Assembly: GCF_003576525.1 (NCBI RefSeq)
Contig: NZ_QWUA01000053.1
Span: 1-35,980 of the forward strand
Reading direction: 5' to 3'
DNA: 35,980 nt
Source of the DNA: Rummeliibacillus sp. POC4
GTDB taxonomy: Bacteria > Bacillota > Bacilli > Bacillales_A > Planococcaceae
The notes beneath the pieces are model-generated. The model did not search any database and was not told the DNA's origin. It was given only the letters and a program-made list of their open reading frames with translations. The position numbers were made by a program, and so were the translations under genes. Shown one piece after another: positions 19,313 to 26,619 of this stretch; position 1 is the first letter of the stretch, and the number at the start of each line of letters is the position of its first letter.

Positions 19313-19347
19313 AGACCGATGGAAAGTATCTTTCCATCGGTCTCTTA
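19313..19347 (+). terminator. Terminator of yisK
   Basis: A perfect 14-bp stem (AGACCGATGGAAAG against CTTTCCATCGGTCT) with loop TAT, followed by CTTATATTTG. Confidence 0.9.
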
Positions 19348-19417
19348 TATTTGTATAGTTACTACTGATTTGATAGGATAAATGTGACAATTAAAAAGTA
19401 TATGGAGGATTTAGAAA

Positions 19418-19780
19418 ATGATACACTTGCATTTAACTGCGATTGTAATCGCAATCATCCTTTTCCTTGTATCTGCCATGATGCATGCAGGATCTAAAGG
19501 TCAAAAAGTTACTCATATGATTTTACGCGTATTCTACATTTTGATCCTTATTTCAGGTGGATATGTATTTAGTTTACAAATGGCTGGTAATCTAGCTATG
19601 GAATATGGCTTAAAACTAGTGGGTGGACTTCTAGTAATTAGTATGATGGAAATTGTTTTAATGCGTAAAGAAAAAGAAAAATCTACTGGTGTTCTTTGGA
19701 TTATATTTATTCTTGTTCTTGCATTCACTGTTTACATGGGCTATCGCCTACCACTAGGATTTCTACACGCAGGTTTTTAA
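19418..19780 (+). CDS. yisL: YisL/UPF0344 (DUF1516) membrane protein
   Basis: A 120-aa protein with four membrane helices. It begins MIHLHLTAIVIAIILFLVS and contains MLRVFYILILISGGYVF in equivalent form (MILRVFYI), the pattern of the YisL/DUF1516 family. Length and position after yisK match B. subtilis. No function is known for the family. TATGGAGGA precedes the ATG, and a terminator follows 24 bases after the stop. Confidence 0.9.
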   Translation: MIHLHLTAIVIAIILFLVSAMMHAGSKGQKVTHMILRVFYILILISGGYVFSLQMAGNLAMEYGLKLVGGLLVISMMEIVLMRKEKEKSTGVLWIIFILVLAFTVYMGYRLPLGFLHAGF

Positions 19781-19804
19781 GAATTAAATAGCAGAAAGAC
19801 TTCG

Positions 19805-19832
19805 CATCCTAACTATGTTGGGATGTTTTTTT
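19805..19832 (+). terminator. Terminator of yisL
   Basis: CATCCTAAC pairs with GTTGGGATG (one G.T) around the loop TAT and is followed by seven T. Confidence 0.9.
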
Positions 19833-19866
19833 ATAGTCAAAGAAAGATTTGCGGGGAATGGCTGGC

Positions 19867-19971
19867 TTTATTTCTATTTTGGGAGGTTTTATTACTTTTT
19901 TAAGATTCTTTATTTCCAATTTTGATGAGTTTATTTCTATTTTAGGATGTTTTATTTCCTTTAGAGCTTTC
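19867..19971. repeat. Tandem array, exact 21-bp period, core TTTATTTC (five units)
   Basis: The core TTTATTTC (once TTTATTAC) starts at 19867, 19888, 19909, 19930 and 19951, every step exactly 21 bases. Units 1 and 4 are nearly identical (TTTATTTCTATTTT followed by GGGAGGT or AGGATGT); the others share mainly the core. On the minus strand the array reads as an open frame of heptapeptides ending in IEI-like residues, but no start with a ribosome site is present. It occupies the gap between yisL and the GH13-like gene; the rest of that gap (19833-19866 and 19972-20168) holds nothing I can name. Confidence 0.75.
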
Positions 19972-20168
19972 TCTTTTAAAGAAATTTCCACTCGCAAAAT
20001 ATGATTGAAACAAAGTGGTGGCTGGTTATACTTTTGGTAAAAGGTGATGATTTTCACAGTTTTGTCGAATTTGTTTTTGTTTTATGTGTTTTTTGAGTGA
20101 AAGCATGGAGAGTTTCGAATTGGTTTGTTAAAATTACTTTGGACAGTTCTGCAGAGGAGGACTTCAGA

Positions 20169-21635
20169 GTGAACGTAGCAAAATGGATAAGTACGGCTGT
20201 GGCATCAGCATTGTTAGCGTCTACAATTGGAACAACGACAATTGCACATGCCGAAGAAAGCACACATCAAATTGAGAACGAAAGTATCTATGATGTACTA
20301 GTCGATCGTTTTTTCAATAAAAGCGTGGAAAACGATTATAATATTAATGCAAAAGATTCAAAAGCCTTTCATGGCGGTGATTTTGCTGGTATTGATACAA
20401 AAATAGAACATATTAAAAGTATGGGCTTTACCATGATTTCTTTAGGATCTGTTTTTTCATCCACTACATATGATGGAAGTGCAGTAGTAGATTATAGCAA
20501 AGTAGAAAGACATTTTGGTACAAGCAAAGAATTAAAATCACTAATTAAAAATTTACACAAAAATGATATTAAATCAATGGTCGATTTCCCGATTAATAAT
20601 GTAAGTAAAGACCATGCCTGGGCACTAGAAGAAAATCATAATGATTGGTATACGGTGGCTAATAATCATCGCATTAATTGGAATACAAATAACCCAGATG
20701 TGCAACAAGCATTAATAGATGCTGCGACTAACTTTATAGCAAAATATAAAGTAGATGGGATCAGATTAACACAGTTAGAAAATGTAGATACAGCATTTAT
20801 CAATAAAATGATTAAAGCTTTAAAACAACAAGATAAAGAACTTTATGTAATTTCAAACGAACCAAGTGATGCAGATTTTGATATAGATTACAATCCACAA
20901 ACGATTGGCACGTATCAATCAATTTTTAAAAATGTCGATGAAGACTCATCTAAAGTAGAAGAACCGTACAAGTCATTTGTAAACGGTGAAACAAACAAAC
21001 CGACAGCATTAATGATAGATGATTTAAATAGTGCGCGTTTTACACATGCAGCTGCTGAAGAAAATATGTTTCCACCAACACGCATCAAAGTAGCATTAGG
21101 GGCTTTAATGACAATGCCTGGTGTACCAATCGTCACTTACGGTACGGAAATTGCTCAAAATGGTGTTAAACCTACAGAAACTCATGCAGCAATGGATTTC
21201 AGAACGAAAGAAGACATCATGGATTACCTTGAGGATCTCCAATCAGTTCGAAATAAATCACAAACGCTTCGTACTGGTAAATTTAAATTATTAGAAAATA
21301 AAAATGGCCTCATGGTTTATGAACGTTATTCTAATGATGAAAAATGGATAGTGATGGTCAACAATACAGATAAAACGAAAAGATATCAATTAGATTCATC
21401 TGTTGTTGGGCAAAACAAAGAGCTCCGTGGTCTTTTCGAAAGTGATATTGTACATCAAAGTGACAATGGTAAATATAATTTAGTATTAGAACGTGAACTC
21501 GTAGAACTTTATCAAGTAACAGATAAAAAAGGTATCAATATTCCATATATGATTGCGTTAGGATTAGTTTACGTCCTATTCATCGCTTTTATAGTAGCTA
21601 TATTAAGAAGAGGCCGTAACCGTAAAAATGCATAA
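20169..21635 (+). CDS. Membrane-anchored GH13 (alpha-amylase-like) protein with degenerate active site
   Basis: A 488-aa protein with GTG start 8 bases after GCAGAGGAGG. A signal peptide (residues 1-30, ending IAHA) precedes a GH13 barrel, and residues about 458-479 (IPYMIALGLVYVLFIAFIVA) plus a basic tail anchor it in the membrane, so the barrel faces outward. The early YDVLVDRFFN and FHGGDFAGID motifs place it in GH13. The catalytic regions are changed: the nucleophile Asp of GFRLD is T201 in DGIRLTQ; region IV FLDNHD is MIDDLN, giving N287 for the stabilising Asp; the conserved His of region I is Asn in DFPINN. Only the acid/base Glu (E231 in ISNEPS) seems kept. It is probably a non-hydrolytic carbohydrate- or wall-binding protein. 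The frame is intact, so this is not a recent pseudogene. Confidence 0.85.
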   Translation: MNVAKWISTAVASALLASTIGTTTIAHAEESTHQIENESIYDVLVDRFFNKSVENDYNINAKDSKAFHGGDFAGIDTKIEHIKSMGFTMISLGSVFSSTTYDGSAVVDYSKVERHFGTSKELKSLIKNLHKNDIKSMVDFPINNVSKDHAWALEENHNDWYTVANNHRINWNTNNPDVQQALIDAATNFIAKYKVDGIRLTQLENVDTAFINKMIKALKQQDKELYVISNEPSDADFDIDYNPQTIGTYQSIFKNVDEDSSKVEEPYKSFVNGETNKPTALMIDDLNSARFTHAAAEENMFPPTRIKVALGALMTMPGVPIVTYGTEIAQNGVKPTETHAAMDFRTKEDIMDYLEDLQSVRNKSQTLRTGKFKLLENKNGLMVYERYSNDEKWIVMVNNTDKTKRYQLDSSVVGQNKELRGLFESDIVHQSDNGKYNLVLERELVELYQVTDKKGINIPYMIALGLVYVLFIAFIVAILRRGRNRKNA

Positions 21636-21639
21636 CGAA

Positions 21640-21677
21640 AAATCCCTTGATTTCATCGGTGAGATCAAGGGATTTTT
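21640..21677 (+). terminator. Terminator of the GH13-like gene
   Basis: AAATCCCTTGAT pairs with ATCAAGGGATTT and is followed by TTT; the stem begins 5 bases after the stop codon. Confidence 0.9.
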
Positions 21678-21759
21678 ATATCCTTTTTTAAATAGCAATA
21701 CTTGAGATGTGTATATTTTGGAATCAGAATTTGCTGTGCGGTATAAAATTTTGGACGGT

Positions 21760-21859
21760 TTATTCGCTCTCTGTGAGGAATAATTCGCTCTTTACCCGAG
21801 AATATTCGCTCCCACATGGATTTTATTCGCTCCATAAGGAATTGTATTCGCCCTCTCAG
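21760..21859. repeat. Tandem array, exact 21-bp period, core ATTCGCTC (five units)
   Basis: ATTCGCTC starts at 21762, 21783, 21804 and 21825, and ATTCGCCC at 21846; all steps are exactly 21 bases. The bases between cores are poorly conserved. Read on the minus strand the array is an open frame with ERI at the same place in each heptad, but without a ribosome site or clear start. It lies between the terminators of the GH13-like gene and the convergent degV gene. The first unit (TTTATTCGCTCTCTGTGAGG) resembles units of the 19867-19971 array in the same orientation. Confidence 0.8.
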
Positions 21860-21924
21860 CAATTTAAGTCATATTTAGAAGGTAGATTTATCCTAGTTTG
21901 TCCACAAATTACAGTATATAATCT

Positions 21925-21959
21925 AAAAACCCCGATTAAAATTGAAATCGGGGGTTTTA
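21925..21959 (-). terminator. Terminator of the DegV-family gene
   Basis: CCCCGATT pairs with AATCGGGG and is flanked by A and T runs. It lies just past the minus-strand stop at 21974. Confidence 0.85.
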
Positions 21960-21973
21960 AATTGAGACAACTA

Positions 21974-22831
21974 TTATTCTTTTGGTAGTTTATTTAAGAA
22001 ATAGATACCAAACGTTCCAGTTCCAGTATGTGCAGCAATAACTGAACCTATTAGATGAATTTCAACTGCTTTTGGATGGAAGTTTTCAATGATTAGTGAT
22101 TTGACCTCTTCGGCATCTTCTAAATCATCACTATGTGAAATAGCAATAACTTGTTCTGAAAGGGAATCACCGCGTTCAGCCATTAACTCGATAAGTCTGT
22201 TTATAACTTTCTTACGTCCACGATATTTCTCGATAGGAACTAATTTACCGTCTTCAACATCAAGAACGGGTTTAATGCTTAATATGCTACCGATAAAGGC
22301 ACTAGCTTTTGATAAACGGCCGCCTTTTGCTAGGTGGTTTAGATCTCCTACTGTGAATAAGTGTTCCATATGTTCAGCATTGAAACGGATTTTATCAACG
22401 ATTTGTTCGAAGGATACTCCTTCTTCGCGAAGGCGTACTGCTTCTTTAACAAGTAAGCCACATCCCATTGAAGCACATTTAGAATCTATGATGACTAATT
22501 TAAGGTCAGGATATTTTTCTTTTACTTGTTCCGCCATCATAACTGCTGTATTATATGTTCCTGAAAGTTGAGATGAGAAAGCAATATAAAGTCCTTCTTC
22601 ACCGGATTGTGCAAGTGCAGTGAACTCTTTTAAGAATAGTTCTGGTGAGACTTGTGATGTTTTTAACATTTCCCCTGCACGGATCGTATCGTACACATCT
22701 TGCATGTCAACACCAATTACGTCATCATATTCTTGTCCTTTCATTTGAACTCGTAGTGGTAATATGATGACATTGTTTTGTTCGTAAAACGATTTCGGTA
22801 AATCAGAAGCGCTATCTGCATAGATCTTCAT
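21974..22831 (-). CDS. DegV-family fatty-acid-binding protein
   Basis: A 285-aa DegV/EDD-fold protein. It starts MKIYADSASDLPKSF, the N-terminal DSxSDLP motif, and carries SSQLSGTYN near residue 95 and GGRLSKASAFIGSILSIKP near residue 170, all part of the fatty-acid pocket. In Staphylococcus the relatives are FakB proteins, which present fatty acids to the kinase FakA for phosphorylation. AGGGGGTT precedes the ATG. It probably corresponds to B. subtilis YitS, since the gene upstream is a Cof-type hydrolase similar to YitU, and the two are 20 bases apart on the same strand. Confidence 0.93.
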   Translation of the reverse strand: MKIYADSASDLPKSFYEQNNVIILPLRVQMKGQEYDDVIGVDMQDVYDTIRAGEMLKTSQVSPELFLKEFTALAQSGEEGLYIAFSSQLSGTYNTAVMMAEQVKEKYPDLKLVIIDSKCASMGCGLLVKEAVRLREEGVSFEQIVDKIRFNAEHMEHLFTVGDLNHLAKGGRLSKASAFIGSILSIKPVLDVEDGKLVPIEKYRGRKKVINRLIELMAERGDSLSEQVIAISHSDDLEDAEEVKSLIIENFHPKAVEIHLIGSVIAAHTGTGTFGIYFLNKLPKE

Positions 22832-22851
22832 TTTTCAACCCCCTATATTTC

Positions 22852-23661
22852 TTATAAATGAAGACGATCGATTAATATTTCGGCAATTCCATCTTCATTA
22901 TTTGTTTTGGTAATTTCATTTGCGATATTTTTCAGTTGGCCGATTCCGTTACCCATGGCAACACCTACACCTGCGTAATCGATCATTTCTAAATCATTAT
23001 CCTCATCGCCAAATGCTATTATTCGATTACGAGGAATGCCTAAATCTTTTGCAACATGAGATAAACCAACAGCCTTGTTCATACCATGTCTTACAATTTC
23101 AATCACTGGGAAAGGATCTCCCCAACGTCTATGATCAATGAGTTCCGCTTTTGTATCCGCTAAGTATTTGCGAATAGTAGGAACACTTTTTTCGTTAGAT
23201 TGGATTAGAAGACTTGTTGGATTGTCTTTTAAATAATCTCTTAAGGCACCTGTTGTAACTCTAGGATCGCCCATACTAAAAATATTGAGTAATTTTTCAT
23301 CATGGTATTGGACATATACGTCATCCATTACTTCAGCAACCAGGTTTTCAAACTGATCACGATTTAAGGATTCTACTACCTCTTGAACCACTTTAAGTTC
23401 GATTGGGCTGTGTACAGTTTGCCAATTTTGATCTAATGGATGATGGACGAAAGCACCATTGAAATTGACAATTGGTGTATGTAAACCTAGTTCATGATAA
23501 TATATTTTACTCGCACGATAAGGTCGTCCAGTTGCAATCATCACTTCATGACCTGCATCTTTTGCCTTTAATAACGTGCGCTTCGTTTTCTCAGAAATCA
23601 CTTTTTCATCGGTTAATAGAGTACCATCTAAATCTAAAACAATCAAATGGGGTTGTACCAT
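22852..23661 (-). CDS. Cof-type HAD-IIB hydrolase (YitU-like)
   Basis: A 269-aa HAD phosphatase of the Cof/IIB group. Motif I is LDLDGTLLTDE, motif II is the Thr in IATGRPY, and motifs III/IV are the Lys of GMNKAVGL and IAFGDEDNDLEMI. A C2B cap lies between. Family members dephosphorylate small phosphorylated metabolites such as FMN-pathway or sugar phosphates. The ATG at 23661 is 6 bases after AAGGGAGTG; three codons of open frame upstream include a GTG that overlaps that ribosome site and was rejected. It is the last core gene before the mobile element, whose candidate attachment site is 48 bases upstream. Confidence 0.9.
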   Translation of the reverse strand: MVQPHLIVLDLDGTLLTDEKVISEKTKRTLLKAKDAGHEVMIATGRPYRASKIYYHELGLHTPIVNFNGAFVHHPLDQNWQTVHSPIELKVVQEVVESLNRDQFENLVAEVMDDVYVQYHDEKLLNIFSMGDPRVTTGALRDYLKDNPTSLLIQSNEKSVPTIRKYLADTKAELIDHRRWGDPFPVIEIVRHGMNKAVGLSHVAKDLGIPRNRIIAFGDEDNDLEMIDYAGVGVAMGNGIGQLKNIANEITKTNNEDGIAEILIDRLHL

Positions 23662-23708
23662 TCGTAACACTCCCTTCGTTTTTCTTATTCATCGGGGATA
23701 TAATTTGT

Positions 23709-23743
23709 CCTTAAGTATGTGGAAAAATACCACCAACTTAAGG
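23709..23743. other. Candidate tyrosine-recombinase core site (attL)
   Basis: Two 14-base inverted arms, CCTTAAGTATGTGG and CCACCAACTTAAGG (12 of 14 paired), flank a 7-base centre AAAAATA. This is the layout of tyrosine-recombinase core sites, with a 7-bp crossover region between inverted half-sites. It lies between the last core gene and the integrase gene. The other end of the element is not in the window, so the repeat cannot be confirmed. The dyad could instead be an operator or a hairpin in the yitU-like leader. Confidence 0.45.
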
Positions 23744-23893
23744 AAATATATATAAAGTTTATCCTTTCTATGTGTGTTTCGTCAAAGTTTAGTGATGTTA
23801 TTTTGAGGATAGGGAGTTGTACAAATCGTAATATCCCCATTTTACTCTGATGCAATTAACTTTCGTAAAATTTTTGTATCGGAGGCTTTAATT

Positions 23894-24862
23894 ATGTATA
23901 AGAATTCACGGAAACATGGCATCTTTTCAGTTGAAGCAGATTCATCTTTATTTACAACAGGTAGTAATGATTCGAAGCTAAAGGTTTCAAAAGCTCAGGA
24001 AATGATATTTAAACAGATGAGGACAAGTGGGAATAGAGAGGCAACCATTAATAACTACAGATTTACATTCAATCAATTTGTAAACAGTCAAAATATAATA
24101 TATGTAGAAGATATAAATGCTAATACTATATATGACTATCTTGATTCAATGAATATGAAAAATACATCTAAATTGGCAAGGCTAAGGGCTATAAAAGCAA
24201 TGTTATCGAAGTGTCTTAAAAATGGTTGGATTGAAGAAAATTTTTGGGGCAATATTAAAATTAAAACAGATAAACATATTAAAGAATCTGCATCGCAAGA
24301 AAATATTGAAAAGTTAATTGAAGCTTTAAATAAAAATACATTCGTGGGATTCCGAGATACAGTTGCTATATTAGTTTTGTATAAAACAGGAATCAGAATT
24401 CGAACGTTAGGTGAATTAAAAGAAAAGAATATTGATTTCGAATCATCAACTTTAATTTTAGAAGGTAATGTGATAAAAAATCATAAGTTACTCAAGTTAC
24501 CATTAGATTCTGAACTGTGTAATCTACTTAAAATATTGATTCGTCAAAATAAAATCATAAGAGAACATTTTAATGTAAAAAACACAAATATTTTTATTAC
24601 ACAAAATGGCGAATCGATTAACCATTCAAAATCGCATACGAATGCTATTTCAAAGCAACTGAGCAAGTACTCAAAGACATATGGGCTAAAAAATATTAAT
24701 GCACATGCTATTAGACGATTGTATAGTAAGAATTTATTAAAAAAGGGCGCATCCGTAGCATTAATATCAAAAGCGCTTGGACATTCAAATTTAGCTGTTA
24801 CGACTTTATATTTGGATTTAAGTGCGGATGAAGTAGCAGAGAACTTGCGTAAATTATTATAA
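23894..24862 (+). CDS. Tyrosine recombinase/integrase
   Basis: A 322-aa phage-type integrase. Residues about 25-105 form the SAM-like core-binding domain (TINNYRFTFNQFVNSQNI...). The catalytic domain covers about 135-320 with R168 (TGIRIRTLGEL), H271 and R274 (HAIRR), H297 (LGHSN) and nucleophile Y306 (VTTLYLDL). All catalytic positions are filled, so it should be active. It has no N-terminal arm-binding domain of the lambda/Tn916 kind, only a short 20-residue leader, more like XerC/D-sized enzymes. GGAGG precedes the ATG. It faces into the element and lies next to the candidate attachment dyad. Confidence 0.95.
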   Translation: MYKNSRKHGIFSVEADSSLFTTGSNDSKLKVSKAQEMIFKQMRTSGNREATINNYRFTFNQFVNSQNIIYVEDINANTIYDYLDSMNMKNTSKLARLRAIKAMLSKCLKNGWIEENFWGNIKIKTDKHIKESASQENIEKLIEALNKNTFVGFRDTVAILVLYKTGIRIRTLGELKEKNIDFESSTLILEGNVIKNHKLLKLPLDSELCNLLKILIRQNKIIREHFNVKNTNIFITQNGESINHSKSHTNAISKQLSKYSKTYGLKNINAHAIRRLYSKNLLKKGASVALISKALGHSNLAVTTLYLDLSADEVAENLRKLL

Positions 24863-24884
24863 GGAATAGTTAAATATTCAATAC

Positions 24885-24922
24885 AAAGAGAGAGTAGGGA
24901 ATAAATCCTTACTCTTTTTCTC
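24885..24922. terminator. Probable two-way terminator between integrase and repressor genes
   Basis: GAGTAGG pairs with CCTTACTC (one bulged T) with A-rich and T-rich flanks, ending in CTTTTTCTC. It overlaps the last codons of the convergent repressor gene. Confidence 0.5.
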
Positions 24923-25133
24923 GTTCATCTACAATTTCCAATATTTCGTTAAAATCAGTTAAATCCAAAGTTTGCATAACTTTTAGCAAATGTTCTAATT
25001 GTATTCGATCATATTTGTTATTGACCATTTGACTTATTGTTGCAGGTCTTAATTTAGACATTTCAGCAAACTCTTTTTGTTGTATATTCAATTTTTTTAT
25101 ATGCTCATCTAATTTTAATTTTATTCTTTGCAT
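24909..25133 (-). CDS. Cro/CI-type XRE repressor-like protein
   Basis: A 74-aa single-domain helix-turn-helix protein. The HTH lies at about residues 17-55 (QQKEFAEMSKLRPATISQMVNN, of which KEFAEMSKL is helix 2 and RPATISQMV helix 3). The ATG at 25133 is used because AGGAGGTGA lies 5 bases upstream; the GTG three codons earlier overlaps that site. It is the only minus-strand gene seen in the element and is divergent from the early genes, the usual place for a lysogeny or island master repressor. It has no peptidase or ligand domain, so any inducer would have to act by direct binding. Confidence 0.85.
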   Translation of the reverse strand: MQRIKLKLDEHIKKLNIQQKEFAEMSKLRPATISQMVNNKYDRIQLEHLLKVMQTLDLTDFNEILEIVDEREKE

Positions 25134-25165
25134 CCACTTCACCTCCTATTATCATTAATATTCTC

Positions 25166-25239
25166 ATTGTAGCATAAAAAATTACACATAAGTGAAATTA
25201 TTTGTTGACATCTAATTCAGATTACTGTAAAGTGTAATT
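25166..25239. promoter_or_regulatory. Divergent promoters and candidate operators of the repressor switch
   Basis: Rightward promoter: TTGACA at 25205-25210, 17-base spacer, TAAAGT at 25228-25233. Leftward -10: TACAAT (complement of 25166-25171). The octamer AATTACAC at 25180-25187 and its inverse GTGTAATT at 25232-25239 lie near the leftward and on the rightward promoter; they are the best candidates for repressor binding. Confidence 0.6.
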
Positions 25240-25288
25240 AAAGATAAATACTTATTACCGAAATCAGTAATACAAAGGAGCTGAATAA

Positions 25289-25426
25289 ATGATCAAACTT
25301 TACAAATCTATTAATCAATATTTCTTTCTGTCAGATCAAATTAGCATTTCAGATTTTGCATGGTTTTATGGATTTTATGGGTTCATTTTAACAATGTTAG
25401 CGATAGCTACAATCGTTTTTATCTAG
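25289..25426 (+). CDS. Small single-span membrane protein (45 aa)
   Basis: A 45-aa frame with ATG 7 bases after AAAGGAGC, the first gene behind the rightward early promoter. Residues about 24-44 (WFYGFYGFILTMLAIATIVF) form one membrane span. I do not recognise a family. Small membrane proteins expressed early in prophages and satellites often mediate superinfection exclusion or phage interference, but that is only a guess from position. Confidence 0.6.
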   Translation: MIKLYKSINQYFFLSDQISISDFAWFYGFYGFILTMLAIATIVFI

Positions 25427-25443
25427 TGGGAGGTGGAAAATAT

Positions 25444-25779
25444 ATGGATACAGTAGTTAAATACACTACAGCAACAAATAACGAGTATTTCGACAATGGT
25501 GAGTTCAACTTTACAACGTTACATCTGATAACGTCCATCAAATTTGTTGCAGACTTACGTAGTAAATTGTTACTTGATAAAATTGAAAGAATTTCTATCA
25601 AACAACTTAAAGTAGATGATTCTAAATTCATCTATATCTATGCCAGTCATCATGATTATACGGATAATATCACAACATGTATCATCTTAGAATGCTATTA
25701 TGACAATGGCTATTATTCTATTCGATATGTAAGCAGTAATGCACTTGAAGCATTAGATTTAACTATTAAACAACTATAA
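25444..25779 (+). CDS. Hypothetical protein (111 aa)
   Basis: ATG 25444 is chosen because GGGAGGTGG lies 6 bases upstream; the frame extends 28 codons further but overlaps the preceding small gene. The product is a soluble, mixed alpha/beta protein of 111 residues without signal peptide, membrane span or known motif. It begins 17 bases after the preceding gene and is followed after 25 bases by another unknown gene, suggesting an early operon. No function can be given. Confidence 0.7.
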   Translation: MDTVVKYTTATNNEYFDNGEFNFTTLHLITSIKFVADLRSKLLLDKIERISIKQLKVDDSKFIYIYASHHDYTDNITTCIILECYYDNGYYSIRYVSSNALEALDLTIKQL

Positions 25780-25804
25780 AAATTAGAAATGAGGAAATTA
25801 TTAA

Positions 25805-26236
25805 ATGGAAACAATCGAAGCATTAAACATGGTAAATATTAATGAATTACATGCAGTTGGTGCATTAGTTGAACATTCAATTTTAGGAACTCTAACACTA
25901 TCAATCTCTAAAGATAGCATGAGTAAAGGGTTAGAAATGGAACAAGATTTACTTGAATTTGATGAATTAGTTATCCCAACAAGTTATGAATCGCATCTTG
26001 TAAACGTGCTTGATTATGATTTCTACAGCTTATCAGATAGGTTTGAATTAGTTTTAGTAGTTAGTTATAGAATGAGTGAAAATAATTCATTTGAAGGTAG
26101 CTGGGGAGCTAATATAGCAATGAATGATGAAAACATGCAAATTGGTAAAGTTGATATTAAATCACTAATGGGGGTTGTTTATAGAGTTAACGTGTTATCA
26201 ACAGAAATTGAGTGGGATGAAGAAAGTTTTTCGTAA
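25805..26236 (+). CDS. Hypothetical acidic protein (143 aa)
   Basis: A 143-aa soluble protein beginning METIEALNMVNINELH, with ribosome site ATGAGGAAA. It is acidic, without Cys motifs, signal peptide or membrane helices. I recognise no family. It ends the run of three early genes and is followed by a 383-base non-coding stretch. Small acidic proteins in such positions sometimes act as antirepressors or anti-restriction proteins; nothing in the sequence decides this. Confidence 0.65.
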   Translation: METIEALNMVNINELHAVGALVEHSILGTLTLSISKDSMSKGLEMEQDLLEFDELVIPTSYESHLVNVLDYDFYSLSDRFELVLVVSYRMSENNSFEGSWGANIAMNDENMQIGKVDIKSLMGVVYRVNVLSTEIEWDEESFS

Positions 26237-26619
26237 AAAATTTGAATTCTTATTTTCTTTTCGAGAGCGACTTTGGATATAATAAATAGTGTAGTAAATA
26301 AGTTGAGTAAGAAATCAAATATAGTACTTATGTATATCGAATATTCTGACATTTTAAATTAAATGAAAACATCAAAAATAATAGTTTACAAACTATTAAA
26401 AATCTGGTAACATTATTTATTGAACTATACCTTTTTTAAACTGTGCAATTTAATTAAGTAGTGTATAACCTAGATTATACATTACTTTAATTGAAGTGTA
26501 AATAGGTTGATGAAATTTAATTTTTATTAATGGATCACAATAGCAATTGATATATCAGTATCAATTGCTAAAAGGGACTCATTATCCCAAAACTAAATTA
26601 TAGAATTGGAGAGATTTAA
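26237..26619 (+). promoter_or_regulatory. Gene-free region with three dyads, leader of the 260-aa XRE gene
   Basis: No coding frame. Three inverted repeats stand out: AATAGTTT/AAACTATT at 26380-26397 with a 2-base centre; AAGTAGTGTATAA/TTATACATTACTT at 26456-26487 (13 bp, one G.T, loop CCTAGA); and AGCAATTGATA/TATCAATTGCT at 26542-26569 (11 bp perfect, loop TATCAG). TATAAT at 26278-26283 may be a -10. The third hairpin is not followed by a T run, so it is not a standard terminator. The region could be a control region or a replication origin. Confidence 0.5.

Noticed and set aside
19809-20057. Minus-strand frame of 82 codons with KIEI-type heptads
   Set aside because: No ribosome site, it runs through the yisL terminator, and it is explained by the 21-bp tandem array.
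21760-21859. CRISPR array
   Set aside because: Unit of 21 bases with only an 8-base core conserved, no spacers of 30-40 bases and no cas genes.
21665-21862. Minus-strand frame of 65 codons with ERI heptads
   Set aside because: Starts at a TTG without ribosome site, crosses the array and ends in the terminator of the GH13-like gene; treated as a by-product of the repeat.
23670-23893. tRNA gene as integration target
   Set aside because: No cloverleaf or T-loop motif is present next to the integrase; the best candidate target is the intergenic dyad.
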